In this document: positions 21,169 through 32,753 of the stretch, one piece after another
How the letters are laid out: every line of letters begins with the position of its first letter
Position numbering within the stretch: the stretch's first letter is position 1
Origin: Phialophora verrucosa
Taxonomy: Eukaryota > Ascomycota > Eurotiomycetes > Chaetothyriales > Herpotrichiellaceae
Reading direction: 5' to 3'
DNA length: 64,000 nt
Assembly: GCA_002099365.1 (NCBI GenBank)
Contig: MSED01000014.1
Location: 1,674,001-1,738,000, forward strand
Notes under the pieces: generated by a model
Seen by the model: the letters and a program-made list of their open reading frames with translations, nothing else
Databases searched by the model: none
Told to the model about the DNA's origin: nothing
Program-made: the position numbers and the translations under genes

Positions 21169-23559
21169 GTGGTTTGTTTGGGGTGATTGGGGAAAATTGG
21201 ATCCGGGTGAGTCCAGTATGATTGAATACGTTGTACTTTGCGAACACTCTGTCTGCGAGCTGGGACCCCCCAGTTGAGTGGCTTCTCAGTGGACTATATA
21301 GGTCGGTCAAGAGGCGAATTCAGCAGGCCGCGGAAATTGGTCGTGTAAGCTCAGATCAGAGAGCGAGGCGATCCCGAAGTGAAAGAGTACAACCAAGCGG
21401 TCGAGTGGTAGTATCGATCCTACATCCTACCGTACAGCAAAAGTGGGGGAAAGAACCGGGCTGACTGGGCGTGTGCAGACACACCACTGCTCGCGACGTA
21501 TGATTCCATAAGTCAACCCTGTCCAACCCTAAGGATGGACGAGGCTGATGTGAAGGCGGAGGAGCCATGTCTGCAGAACTCGGTCGACACCGCAACGGCG
21601 GGCTCGGCGTTCGACCCATGAGGCAATCCTGGCGCGAAACGGGCAGGTGGCTGGCCTCTGCTAAGAAGCAGAATGCAAATCGGTCTGACGGTCGGCTGCT
21701 TGAAGATGACCCATTGGCGCAGGAAGAGGACTAGAGCTTCGTTCTTGCTGCCGTGTCATGTTACCGCTGTCCCAGGAAAATGCTACACTTTCTCACTGGC
21801 GCCCGTACCCCGGCGATCATGGGGAATGACTAATACGAGTGATTACATTCAGTCACCACCAAATAAGTCGTCTGCACCGGACGGAACGTCCCAGTACGAG
21901 TAGAGCTGAGTCATGTGGAATCGGCGAACCTAGTCCGCGACGAGGAAGAGGTTGTTGCCCAGCTGAGGCCTGATCTGGGCGGCTGCAGGGGTCGCATCCT
22001 TTGATGGCGCAGGCAAAGTCACCGTCGGGAAAGCTTCTCCTAGGGCCCGAGGGAATGCCCGTTAAAATGCGCCCCTTTCCAAGCATGCGGAATAAGCGCG
22101 ATCCGGCCAATAAGATAAGTTACAGTAGGTACTTTGACAGCCTTGTGTAGCCTCGGATCGGTTCTCAACCCCCTTCTCCCTCTCACATACAGTGATCCGG
22201 CAGAAGACATGTGGGTAGCAACCCATGGACCATTCTCGCGTGATCAGACATGCGCCTTGTGATTCTGCATGCCCACCCTACCAGTTTCAAGTTCGCAGTG
22301 CCAACGGATCGCCGTGTTCTTCAACTTTGCCCGCTCACAACTGTCTGAACGCAGCCAGCTGGGTTGTGGCATGAGCAAATAAAAGTGTAGCCGCAAGTGT
22401 GGCGAGTGCACCAGAAGCATCGATGGACGTGCAGGATTAGGTAAACTACTGAGCCACCGTGGCTGCTTTTACATCGGCCAGCCATTCACCTTGCCATCAC
22501 ACATGCACTTCCATCAATCGCAACGTTGTCCATATGGCTACATTTCGTACAGATGCCATTGCTTGCCAGCTTTCACTGCCGTCTCAACTCATCTAGCTCG
22601 CCTCTCCACCACGCGAAATGTTGCTCACCGGGTTTGTCAGCTGTGTACAATCCTGCACGGAACATGGCGACGAGAGCGCCCTAGGCTTCAAGTTGGCAGG
22701 CGTGCCATCTCATGCGGTTGAGGTAAGCGGCAGTGGCTACCGCAACGCAGTCCGCAGTAGGCTGTTGCGTGATGAACGGTTTTGATACCGTTGAAACCCA
22801 CAGGCTTAGCCCCCGAATGTGAAGTTGACCTGAATCGGCTGCGCTCGTTTCACTATCTGTCCAGAAACAGACACGGCCAGGTTACCCGCCGGTTACCCGC
22901 CAGCCCTTGATACTCGAATTTGGTTTGCCTTGGATGCTGTCGTGGTGGTGCGCCGTTGCTCTCGCCCCTGCTTCTAAGCAGAGACAATGCAACAGTCTCA
23001 GAGCGAGTGTTTTCGAAGACCTTCGTGACCTGCGTCATACCCAGCTCCTGCATGGCCGACAGCACGGTCGAAGACTCGTACGGCTGGTCCCTTCTTGACA
23101 GGTTGAGCTGTCCAAATGCTCAGGAAATTCAGGTGATACAAAGCTGCATTCCCTTTTGCGAAGCGCTGCTGCACTCTTGTCTTCTCCGGACCCATCTGGA
23201 GAAGACAGTCGTTGCGCTGTCGACTTCCTTGCCGCCGTCGGGCTCAGAGCAGCAAGTCACCAAGCAAAGGGAATACTGGCTTGTCAAATTTCAGGACGCG
23301 AATATCAAGCCGCCAAGGTCACTGGCCCAGCACTAGGGACGTCAGATCACATGGAGACGTGTCACCGTGACGGGCGGGACTGCGAGACAATTGCTAGTAC
23401 TCGTAATTAACGTGCCTTACACGAACGTGCTTGATTGAAACCGACACTTCCTCTTCCTGTCCTTCGCGCATGACCCTCTTCTTCCAACAGCACTATTTAG
23501 TAGTGATCTACCAAGTGTCTCGCTCTAGTATATGCCTCTCAATCCCACCTAGATGTTGA
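21169..23559. other. Large gene-poor interval upstream of GMC gene
   Basis: It contains the GMC promoter. I find no supported gene. The minus-strand ORF 22853-23065 (MLSAMQELGMTQVTKVFENT...) reads plausibly but has no identifiable domain. One 11-bp tandem duplication and two TACTCGTA-type 8-mers lie here. Confidence 0.35.
22880..22901. repeat. Perfect 11-bp tandem duplication
   Basis: GGTTACCCGCC occurs twice without a spacer. Confidence 0.8.
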
Positions 23560-23796
23560 TATATTCCAAGATTCTTAGACGAGGAACATGTCAACAATCT
23601 CGTTACGATACTGGGAGAATTCGACACAAGCTTGTTAGGCCACCTTCAGGAAGCCGACCCACCGACTGGTAAAGTTCAGTCTTCCACAGATTGGAAGAGC
23701 ATCAGGCCATCGTCCGTCCAGCCATTCTTCAAGACACCCTCCAAGGATGCTGACATGATTCGATTGATCTCGACTCTTGGACGAGTGGGCTACTGA
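23560..23796 (+). pseudogene. Protein-like remnant of unknown family
   Basis: A 78-codon open stretch has coding texture (FLDEEHVNNLVTILGEF, HLQEADPPTGKVQ, DMIRLISTLGRVGY) but no plausible start: an in-frame TGA lies directly before it at 23557, and a TGA ends it. A second fragment in another frame at about 23942-24100 reads DPVRDALGREARNAEIKAF and LFRHRSLGEF. The pieces look like a degraded fungal gene of perhaps 180 or more codons, but I cannot name the family, and chance open frames are possible. Confidence 0.3.
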
Positions 23797-24637
23797 TCCG
23801 TCGCCCGAAGCGATCTCACAGCCTGTCCCACCAATGCAATCGGTTCAAAGCAATCGCTAGGTCAAGATACGCTACCATCAGCAATATCGCAGGCGTGCAG
23901 GATGCTAGCACACTTAGATCATCATTTGGAGTCATGCTGAACTCACGCTAGACCCTGTCCGCGACGCGCTTGGGCGGGAAGCACGCAATGCAGAGATCAA
24001 AGCTTTTGTGGTTCAAGGCAGGCTTCTCTTCCGGCATCGATCGCTGGGGGAGTTTCCTTGCAACGGCAGTGAGGATAGTCATCCTCATGGTTTGCCTGGA
24101 GGATGATGCAACCTTGATCCGCCTCTTAGGAAATCACAGCCCGCGCCGTCAACGTAATGATATCCCAACTGTGGAATGGCTTTCGCCGATTCATGCGGTT
24201 TGATCGGCCTCCAAAACAGGAAAGCTCCTCGTCCATTGTCGCTCGTGCTTCTTTCCGTCCTCGACGACTAGATAGATGCTTTTCGCCGCTCCGCCCGTAA
24301 TTGTCTCTCCTTGCCTTCGTTGGAGCTCCAACGAGTTCAACAGGCTGGGCAGGTCTTTCTTGATGATCCTTGTCTGCCTTGTACGATCATTGCCACATTT
24401 GCGATCACATTAATCATGGGGGGGCCTACTCTCCCAACAGTGTTAGCTCGAGGAGTAGCTTCGGCGATGTCAAGGGGTTGCCATGCCTGCGTGGCGGAGT
24501 GCGGAATTATGTCGGAAGATCCCGATGGGCGGAAAACAGATTCGAAATTTAACCGAAGTTTCCTTGTAGCATCACTAAAGTTACCGCCTTCCGTCTCCCC
24601 ATGAAAGACATGGCTGCCGAAAACTCATCAGGATGAC
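23797..24637. other. Gap upstream of the Gep3-like GTPase gene
   Basis: It includes the possible second remnant piece described for 23560-23796, and the promoter of the GTPase gene. No further signal is seen. Confidence 0.35.
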
Positions 24638-26737
24638 ATGAACCCCAGTACCTTCCGGACATTGATGCGACCATTGTGCTCGCCCAAAGTACCATGGCGT
24701 GTCCAGGCCCACGTCTCTCCCCTTAGGTTGATCACGCCGCGAACACGGTCCACGCACTCTCTCGTCTCAGGTCCAACGGCGGCTGAATCCGAGCGACCTT
24801 GGCCTGAATCCCAGCCTCTACATCCCCAGCCGGCGGATTCTCACTTGCAGAAACCACTGCGTCCCGTTCCTTCCCAGTCTTCACCAAGAAAGGTTACGCG
24901 GGACTCGAAGTTTCTGCCACTCTCTTGCCCAGGATGCGGTGCCCTCACGCAGGACGTCGATCGTGGCTTGGCTGGGTATTACACACTGTCGAGAAGAGCG
25001 GTGAGAAACCATGTCCGGAGTCTCAAGCGTGAGGAACGTGCAGACGAGGCAGTTGGTGGCAGCGAAGAGGCTGGTAGGGAAGAAGCTGGTACACAAGCGC
25101 AGGTGCAGGCAGAAGGTCAAGACAGCCGGCATCATGAACCTATGATCGCTGAAGCTGAAGATCCAGTGACAGTCCCAGTCTGCGATAGGTGTCATTATTT
25201 GGTCCATGACTCTCGCGGTGTTCCAATTGCGCATCCTTCTATCGAGGCGATTGCAGACTCAATCGCCGAGTCTCCTTTCACGAGAAATCATGTCTATCAT
25301 GTCGTGGACGCAGCAGATTTCCCCATGTCTGTCATCCCTTCAATCTACAAGCATTTGGCTTTGGCGAATCCGCGCACGCAGAATCGCCGGTCCCAGCATT
25401 CCTTCTCGTCCAGACCGTCTCTTTCATTCCTCATCACCAGATCCGATCTGATCGCCCCCACCAAGGAGATGGTCGACAGCATGATGCCTAAGTTCATCGC
25501 CATTTTGAGGACTGCATTGGGTCGTATGGGACGGAATCTTAGGCTCGGCAACGTCCATTTGGTCTCGTCAAAGCGAGGATGGTGGACGAAAGACATCAAA
25601 GAAACCATCCGGAACAGAGGTGGTGGCAATTGGCTGGTTGGAAAGTTTAATGTGGGCAAATCAAACCTTTTCGAAGTGCTGTTCCCTAAAGGTACGCACG
25701 ATCCAGTTCCTCTGCGTGCGGAGCTCCAACGACAGAGGGACATCGATGCCGCCAGTAGAGCCTACGACACATCGTTTCTCTCAGAAAAGAATTTGCTGCC
25801 TCCTGCTCAGCCAGAAGTGGCTTTCCCACCCATGCCCTTGGTGTCCAGCCTGCCCGGCACCACAGCTTCCCCAATTCGGATTCCGTTCGGCAATCACAAG
25901 GGAGAGCTCATTGATACGCCAGGTCTGCAACGTGGTGGGCTTGACCAGTACGTCAAACCCGAGGACAAGGCTGAACTCGTCATGGTCCATCGCCCGACAG
26001 TCTCTCAACATGTTATCAAACCTGGCCAATCCCTACTCCTAGGAGGGGGTCTAGTCCGCATAACACCGGTGCTTGACGAGAATGACCGCAGCACCACCAT
26101 GTTGGCATATCCCTTTGTGCCGCTTAAGGCTCACGTCACTTCGACTGCAAAAGCGGAGGGGACACAAATCCAACAGCGGGAAAGTGGCATAGAGTCAATG
26201 CTGGCAGAAGAGGCCGGGATGTCCATATCATCAGCTGGGCGGTTCATGCTACGGGATGATGTTACAAAATCCAGAGCTGGATCCATGATCAGGGCCGGGG
26301 TCAAACTTGACAAACTGCCATTCCATGTCTATGCAACGGACATCCTCATCGAGGGAGTTGGTTGGGTAGAACTGGTCTGTCAAGTCCGGAAGAGTAAACG
26401 AATAGGACGGTCTGATAACCCTGTGGAACGTTCCACCGAGTCAGATGCGGTCGCGCCGACCGCGGAAGGCCTCTCGATCGAGACCAGCACCTTTACTCCC
26501 TTCGGCGGAGAGCAGCCAACCTACGACCAGGCACCTCCCCCACCCTCCAATCTTCCCGAAGTCGAGATCTTCACGCCTGGTGGCAAATTCATTGGCCAAA
26601 GAATGTGTCTGGATGTGTGGCAAACATGGAATACAGGCAAGCCCCAAAAGGCGACCAGAAGTGCCCGCCCCCGTAAGCCAATGGCTGGGGCTAAGAAGCG
26701 CGACAAGATGGCCCGAAGGGCCGCGTTGAAAGACTGA
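24638..26737 (+). CDS. Mitochondrial circularly permuted GTPase, Gep3-like
   Basis: Intronless, 699 residues. The N-terminus (MNPSTFRTLMRPLCSPKVPWR...) is basic, Ser/Arg-rich and fits a mitochondrial presequence. A four-Cys zinc-binding module is formed by Cys97-x-x-Cys100 and Cys182-x-x-Cys185. The G motifs run in permuted order: TRSD (267-270, G4), SSKRG (310-314, G5), GKFNVGKSN (335-343, G1 P-loop), PGTT (406-409, G2), DTPGL (426-430, G3). This order, the zinc module and the length fit the yeast Gep3 (Genetic interactor of prohibitins 3)/YqeH group, which acts in mitochondrial small-subunit ribosome assembly. G4 is TRSD rather than NKxD. The C-terminus is basic and may bind RNA. Confidence 0.9.
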   Translation: MNPSTFRTLMRPLCSPKVPWRVQAHVSPLRLITPRTRSTHSLVSGPTAAESERPWPESQPLHPQPADSHLQKPLRPVPSQSSPRKVTRDSKFLPLSCPGCGALTQDVDRGLAGYYTLSRRAVRNHVRSLKREERADEAVGGSEEAGREEAGTQAQVQAEGQDSRHHEPMIAEAEDPVTVPVCDRCHYLVHDSRGVPIAHPSIEAIADSIAESPFTRNHVYHVVDAADFPMSVIPSIYKHLALANPRTQNRRSQHSFSSRPSLSFLITRSDLIAPTKEMVDSMMPKFIAILRTALGRMGRNLRLGNVHLVSSKRGWWTKDIKETIRNRGGGNWLVGKFNVGKSNLFEVLFPKGTHDPVPLRAELQRQRDIDAASRAYDTSFLSEKNLLPPAQPEVAFPPMPLVSSLPGTTASPIRIPFGNHKGELIDTPGLQRGGLDQYVKPEDKAELVMVHRPTVSQHVIKPGQSLLLGGGLVRITPVLDENDRSTTMLAYPFVPLKAHVTSTAKAEGTQIQQRESGIESMLAEEAGMSISSAGRFMLRDDVTKSRAGSMIRAGVKLDKLPFHVYATDILIEGVGWVELVCQVRKSKRIGRSDNPVERSTESDAVAPTAEGLSIETSTFTPFGGEQPTYDQAPPPPSNLPEVEIFTPGGKFIGQRMCLDVWQTWNTGKPQKATRSARPRKPMAGAKKRDKMARRAALKD

Positions 26738-29166
26738 AGCTTCAGCTCTGTACAAATACGAGTCTGTATCTAGCTAACGACGACATGGAACTCTGTGGCT
26801 CGGGTGCCTTACTTGCGGCCCCCAAAACTAGGCAAGGCTGCAAAGCTCTCAGCATCGGCGAATCGCCTGTCATACGCTTCCTCGATAGACTTGTCGAACA
26901 GCATACATTAGTAGGTATACACGGTGGCAGTCACAGACGCTGCCTGGGTGATGTTGACTCCTGCTCCGTCAGCACGACAATCTTGCCATTCGAGAATTTT
27001 ATTCGAAGGATGCAATTTTACAGTACCTCTGTTCGTTGACCGGGTTCCCCATTTTCTCACTCGGACAGTGGCCGAGAACCCCAGTCAAGCTCGCACGAAG
27101 ATCCATCGTGTCATTGGACGGCTTGAATAAATCGTCTTCTGAGTACTCTCTGCCACCTGATTGCTCCAACGGCTAGGCTTCTACACCAATCCAAGGGTAA
27201 TAGTACATGCCTTGCATGCATGGACGATTACAGAATCAGGCCCCTCTCTCACTCCCACCCTTTCGGAGTCTCCGCCGATGCTGGTCGAATATGCGCCGTC
27301 GGACTAGTTCCGCGGAGACAAAACCAAGTCATATCGCGGTGAGGCTCGTCAGACGACATGAACATTGCGTATAGAAATCTCAGTACAGAGCAGATACGAT
27401 GGGTGTACCGGTACGAATATCTCGGTCTGCCAAGAGAGAGACACTGGCTGCAATATCCAACGTTGACGGTAGCGGATTTGGAGGATCTAGGGGTCTGGGT
27501 ATGAAGTCCGTGGCTGCTGGAGTGAGTGGCTTGTCGAATGTCACGATTCAAGTTCGGGCTTATTCGATGTCCTGGTGGTCGCTCCTGCTAGACCGGCTCT
27601 TCGGGATTCGACCATCGATATTCGATTTTATCTCATCGGATGGATGCAGTCGAGTTGGTGCTCTCCACGGCTGAATAGAAATCATTGTACTGTAATGTAC
27701 CTGACTGAGCTGTGCAACTGTTTCCGAGCTGAGATGGGGGTCTAATTGTGCCGGGTGAGGACATGCTAGGACGAGACTCGGCTTGACGAGGCTGTCTGGC
27801 GGGTTGATGGCCAGCTGAAAAGGTACTTCCTTGTAAGGGTGCGAGTCCAAACGAGCACGTAGAGCGAAAGTCTTTGCCGAAAACTTTGGCGTGCAGCGAG
27901 AGTGCCATGTCAGCCTCTTGTGCTCCAAGATGAGGCGACTCCTGAGAATATCCATCTTCTATCACCCATCTTCGGTTATGATGTGATCACCGAATCTGCC
28001 ACCGGGTCGGTTTGGGCTACAGACAGCAGGATCTTGTCGAAAAAGAGGAAGGACAGATCGTGCAATGCTCCGAAAGGGATACAACATCGTAGCATTCGGT
28101 TCCTCTTCTCTCGAGCTCTGCGGTGCGGCAATATCCTCTTGGATGGACTCCTGAGCAGACTCTTGTTGATACCACCGGTATGGCGCAATAATGTCTTGTT
28201 GGGATGAATTTCCTAAACGACTCTTGTTGATTTCGGCGTTGAACTTGACTTCCCTTCAGGCGAAATCGCTTCGTTTAAGCAACGTTCCAGCTCCACCCTC
28301 CTACACTGCTTGGAAGTTTCACCCTGTCCATCACCACCTGGACCTTTGCATCGTCTGCCGAGTCGGCCTCCCAAAGGTGCCAATTTTCTCGAGCGGTCGA
28401 TAGAGGGCCTAACTCGTCAAGCGCCAGGCAAACCGCACGCCCGGCATGAGAGGCTCTGCAGACACGGATTCACCAATTGGATTGACTTCCGTCGCCGAGT
28501 GGGGCATCCCGATGCCGAGTGGAGATGGCGCTTGGCGTTCACAGAACCGTTTGTGCGTACTTGCGTATCTTAATTGAAGAACATTCCTACACCATGGCCA
28601 ACACATGCTCGGTGATTGAGACAGTCAGGCCTGACCTCGAATATCTAATTTCCGTCTGCTGATCTTCCCTGGCATAGCCGATGCCATGTTACCCGTTGCA
28701 GAGCATGTTGCCGCAGTGCAAGCAGAACGCCCGGGATGGATCAGAATCGGCCACATCACCACGTCGTTCGACCAAGCCTTGGTAGAGGCTTACCCAAAGC
28801 TTTAGTAGCTTGGCTCTGTGAGGCCTAGAAGGACATTTTCCATTGCTTTGAATTCCACAAAGGGCTGTTTCGATGTGCTGATCACGGCTGGTTTGCTGCA
28901 CCCCTCATTTCCCCGGGACCTGGGAGTTGCACAGCGCTTTCGCTGTTCGGTGCGACCAGTCAGCCGCCTGTCCCCTGATATGTCCTTCAGCTTTTCTTAC
29001 ACCGGGTTCCATGCTCAACAGCAATGGGGCGGTCTCGGATGCTATAGTATATCAAGACGAGGGGTCACCCGCTCTTGTCCCAACCCTTGCCACCCTCAGA
29101 GTTTACAACAACAGTATCGGGTCACATTTGCCGGTGACAATGATTCCTCCTTCTACGTCCGGTACT
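26738..29166. other. 2.4-kb interval without a supported gene
   Basis: It lies between two plus-strand genes. The minus ORF 27560-27955 has a stretch that reads protein-like (FALRARLDSHPYKEVPFQLAINPP) but no domain or exon partner. A TATA-like ATAGTATATC lies near 29043-29052, about 115-125 bp before the start of the lactonase-like gene. Confidence 0.35.
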
Positions 29167-30231
29167 ATGTTCATCACCATCCTCCTCTTTTGCTGTACTG
29201 CCCTCTCTGTTGCCCAGAATGACTCCTTCTACACTGCCTCCCCTGACTTCCTGTTCATCCTCGGCTCGCACCCGCAGGTGACCCTCCTGGCGGAATCCGA
29301 GCAGCCACTGTTCCATGAGGGCGGCGTCTACTACCCTCCCAGCAAGTCCCTTTTCGTTACTTCTGACGTGGTGCCCGATCCGTCGACCGCCAACGGGACC
29401 ATGCAGATCATCTCTCACGTCACGGGCAACCTGACGAATGCTGCCACCGTCCAAGTCACGCAACTGAACGCCACAAGCCATGCCATCCCCTTCCCACTCG
29501 GCGGCTACCGGTACCTCGCATCGCAGAAAGTTCTCGTCTGGGCCGGCCAAGGCTCCCTCACACAACCAGGGGGCGTATGGTTCCTGAATCCCGAGCCTCC
29601 GTACAACGCCACCCAGATCCTCTCCAGCTACGGTGCGTACGACTACAACTCGCCCAACGACATCGCCGTCACCCCCTCCGGCGAGATCTACTTCACCGAC
29701 CCTATCTACGGGTCCGAGTACGGCTTCCGGCCGGCGCCCCAGCTCCCAAACCAAGTGTACCGGTACAATCCGGCAAGTGGGACCGTCAGGGCCGTAGCGG
29801 ACGGCTACATTCGTCCCAACGGCATCGGTCTCAACAAGGACGGGAGCATAGTCTACGTCATCGACACCGGTGCTCAGCCTGGCGATGGGACCATTGACGC
29901 CACGGGTCCGCGTACCATCTACGCGCTCGACGTGCAGGGCCGAACCAAGAACGGGACGGGCGGATTTCTCGGGAACAGACGTCTGTTCTCACTGCCCAGC
30001 TTTGGCGGGGCGAAAGGCGTCAAGACAGACACCCTGGGCAATGTCTATGTCGGCCTCGACGACGGGGTGTCCGTGTTCGACGAGGACGGCAATCTTCTGG
30101 GCAAGATCCTGATCGACGATGTCGCCAACATCGGGTTTGGCGAGCCGGGCGTGCTTTTCGCAATGGGACAGACAAAATTGTGGAGGATAGACCTATCAGC
30201 CGCGATAGTCGGCTCGTCCTCTCTGATCTGA
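29167..30231 (+). CDS. Secreted SMP-30/gluconolactonase-like beta-propeller
   Basis: Single exon. From the ATG at 29167 the product has 354 residues and begins directly with a signal peptide (MFITILLFCCTALSVAQ); an ATG at 29140 would add nine residues, and the frame is open further upstream to 28927. The mature part shows the repeating blades of the SMP-30/LRE family: LFHEGGVYYP, SPNDIAVTPSGEIYFTDP, RPNGIGLNKDGSIVYVIDTG and GVKTDTLGNVYVGLDDG. The Glu, Asn and Asp residues in these blocks are the usual divalent-metal ligands. Members hydrolyse lactones or organophosphates. Several N-x-S/T sites agree with secretion. The gene is convergent with a quinone-oxidoreductase-like gene 311 bp away. 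Confidence 0.88.
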   Translation: MFITILLFCCTALSVAQNDSFYTASPDFLFILGSHPQVTLLAESEQPLFHEGGVYYPPSKSLFVTSDVVPDPSTANGTMQIISHVTGNLTNAATVQVTQLNATSHAIPFPLGGYRYLASQKVLVWAGQGSLTQPGGVWFLNPEPPYNATQILSSYGAYDYNSPNDIAVTPSGEIYFTDPIYGSEYGFRPAPQLPNQVYRYNPASGTVRAVADGYIRPNGIGLNKDGSIVYVIDTGAQPGDGTIDATGPRTIYALDVQGRTKNGTGGFLGNRRLFSLPSFGGAKGVKTDTLGNVYVGLDDGVSVFDEDGNLLGKILIDDVANIGFGEPGVLFAMGQTKLWRIDLSAAIVGSSSLI

Positions 30232-30542
30232 TGCTCGTTTTGAATTCTCGCTTGCGCCGCAAGTGTTACTCTTTACGCTTTCTGTTCTCGGATCAAGGCT
30301 TGCGTGCCAGAGGATCGAGTGCTGGATTAGTACGCCGCAGTACCCAGGCGTCGTGTATATTACGACGACTTGAGGCTGAGGTATTCAAGATAATTATAAT
30401 CGGTGTCCAAAACATTGAAATTTCAAGATCATGAAGGGTCCCTCCCCGCCCCATTCTCTCTCTCTGATCAACCCGAATGGCTCAAGTAGCCATAATGTGG
30501 CATAATGTGCGCGCAATGTTTCCCCTGATGGCTCCTACTCCC
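30232..30542. other. Convergent intergenic region
   Basis: 311 bp holding the 3' ends of both flanking genes. A small direct repeat, CATAATGTGGCATAATGTG, lies near 30491-30509. Confidence 0.5.
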
Positions 30543-31647
30543 CTACTCGGTAAGAACGACGATCTTCCCCCGCGCCAGGTTCTTCTCCATGGTCTCGTGG
30601 GCCTCGACGATCTGATCGATCTTGAAAACCCTGCCCACCTGCACGGGCAGAGTGCCGGCCTCGATCTGCTTGAGCAGCTCGTTCAGCGGGGTCTCCATGA
30701 ACTCGTTGGGCCCGCCAGAATAGACCGTCAGGCTGACACAGTGCGGGATCACTTCCATGGGCGAGAACTCGTCGAAACTCCAGCTGTTTCCTGCGGCATG
30801 TAAGCGTCAGCCAGCAAGCACTCAGCGTGGCATCCGCGCCGTGGAACACTGACGATCGTCGTAGGGAGTGGCGCCGCGGAGAAAAGTTTACTGGGGGCAA
30901 CTCACCGACAATGCCCGTCATGCAGACGATGCCGCCCGCGACGGCACACCTCAACGAGTCCTTCAGCGTCGTCGTGCCCACCAGCTCCAGCACTTTGTCG
31001 AACAACCTGTCCCCCTTGCTCACCTTGGCCGCAACGTTCCCGTCGTCGACAATCACCTCCTGAACGCCGCTCTTGCGCATCAGCTCGGCGGTCGCGGGGC
31101 TCGAGCTCCGCGTCGTGCCCGCGACAAAACAGCCGTGGTTCCTCGCGATCGCCGCGGCCGCCAGCCCCACGGACGTGGTCCCGCCCCGCACGAGCAGCCG
31201 GTCCGAGGGCTGCACCTTCAGCGCCTTGAACAAGGACCCGTACGCGGTCTGCAGCATCTCCGGCGCGGCGCCGACGACCGCCCAATCCAGCGCCGAGGTG
31301 GTGGTCGTCAACAGTTGCGTGTTCGCCGCCTTGGGGCACGTGTACTCGGCGTACCCGCCGTCAAAGTCGCGGCCCATCCCGGCCATCGCGGACGCGACCT
31401 TGTCCCCCGGCTGGAACTTGCCCGACGGACACGACTCAACCACGCCGACGGCCTCGATCCCTAGCACGCGCGGGAACCGCACGTTCGGACTGTGCCCTTG
31501 GCGGGTGAACATCTCGGAGCGGTTGAGGCCGAAGGCCTTGACGCGGATCAGTACTTCGTCGGCCGCCGGCGTAGGGATGGGCCGTTGTTCCACCTTGAGG
31601 ACCTCGGGCCCGCCGGCCTCGTGGATGACGACGGCTTTCATGGACAT
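30543..31647 (-). CDS. Quinone-oxidoreductase-like MDR dehydrogenase (zinc-free)
   Basis: Two exons, 31647-30906 and 30790-30543, joined by a 115-bp intron (GTGAGT...GCAG), give 329 residues. It is a GroES-like plus Rossmann MDR: MKAVVIHEAGGPEVLKVE, AFGLNRSEMFTRQG (quinone-reductase block), LGIEAVGVV, and the nucleotide loop VRGGTTSVGLAAAAIA. The cysteines of zinc-dependent alcohol dehydrogenases are missing, as expected for the QOR/zeta-crystallin branch, which uses NADPH to reduce quinones or enoyl substrates. The C-terminus (GRVFKIDQIVEAHETMEKNLARGKIVVL) is the family's usual end. MSM gives two nearby ATGs, 31647 and 31641. The substrate is not predictable. Confidence 0.92.
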
Positions 31648-32753
31648 GCTGTGTGGTGTGTGGTGTTGATGGTGTTGGCGGTGGTGCCGTGCGGTGTGGC
31701 GTGGTTCTAGAAGTGGAGGTCAGTGTGAATGTGATGTATGGATGTAGTACTGTTTGGAGTGTGGAGCGGAAGGTCGTCCCTGGTTACGATGCCGTTTATG
31801 CGAACACAGCTGGGGCGGGCCTATATCTCGTGGCCGGACACATGTACAGGAACAAGAACAAGACGGAGGGGATACGCCTTTACACCCCGTCCAAGCGGGC
31901 TCTTTCAATTCGACCCAAGCCCCTGCTGCGGAGTACTGTACTTAGGAACTTCTTATTCAGCCGGGTGCTCGCGTTGTACCACAACCTGCAGTCGCCAGCA
32001 TGGGGCGTCGCGTATGCTTGCTCTTCGCTCCACCTGGTCTGGTGTTTGTTGTAGGGTATGTGCCGTGTCGTCTAATACCAAGTCATCCCAGCGGACTACG
32101 TCGACGGGAGATATCGTCCCTTGCCGCAATAGGCAGGTCTTCCGCCATCTTTGCATGAGGTCGATACGCGCGGTCGGAGGTGACTGGTCGCTCCAGGCAT
32201 TTGTCTCTCGTTAGGCTCAGGCCTTGCATGAGAGTTTGTTTGCTTGTATTGCGTAAACATGTTCCACGGATCTTATTCGTCGTAAGGCTCGGGTTCGCTC
32301 TTGAAGATCGAATGGGATGTGGTCAGCCAGCGACAACGTTGGCTTCCAGGTCTCGCTTGTAGACTTCACGAGGCAATTAGTGTACAGCTCATGCTTTCGG
32401 TGTGCTCGGACAAATATGAAGCAAGGAGAGTCAAATCCAATCACACATCGCCAGCACCGTCATTCCTTTCACCCGGGATCGATCCTTCTCACTGGAATGA
32501 TATTAGGATTAGAGCACTGCTGCACTCAGGGAGATATGCCTAAAGAGGGATCCTCTAATACCGCGGACCGGTGAGCTGTCAAAGTATGCCAAAACGCCGA
32601 ACCAGAACAGCCCCATGATCTTTGGCTCAGGAAGGGGGTATAGATGCGTATAGTTCAATCCAAGGATCATGCTTCCCCTTCACCCCACGCCACGTGTCCG
32701 ACACACCAGGGACAATCGATCGAAAAGCCAGGACGCCATGCTGTTATGCAAAC
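31648..32753. other. Intergenic region
   Basis: 1.1 kb holding the promoter of the QOR-like gene and the 3' flank of the next gene. Only overlapping short open frames are seen. Confidence 0.45.

Noticed and set aside
27249..27965. Minus-strand ORFs as a possible two-exon gene
   Set aside because: The only possible intron between in-frame segments would be about 30 bp, too short for this genome.
4911..31647. Alcohol dehydrogenase, GMC oxidoreductase and QOR-like enzyme as a biosynthetic cluster
   Set aside because: They are 10-15 kb apart, separated by housekeeping genes, with no synthase, transporter or pathway regulator nearby.
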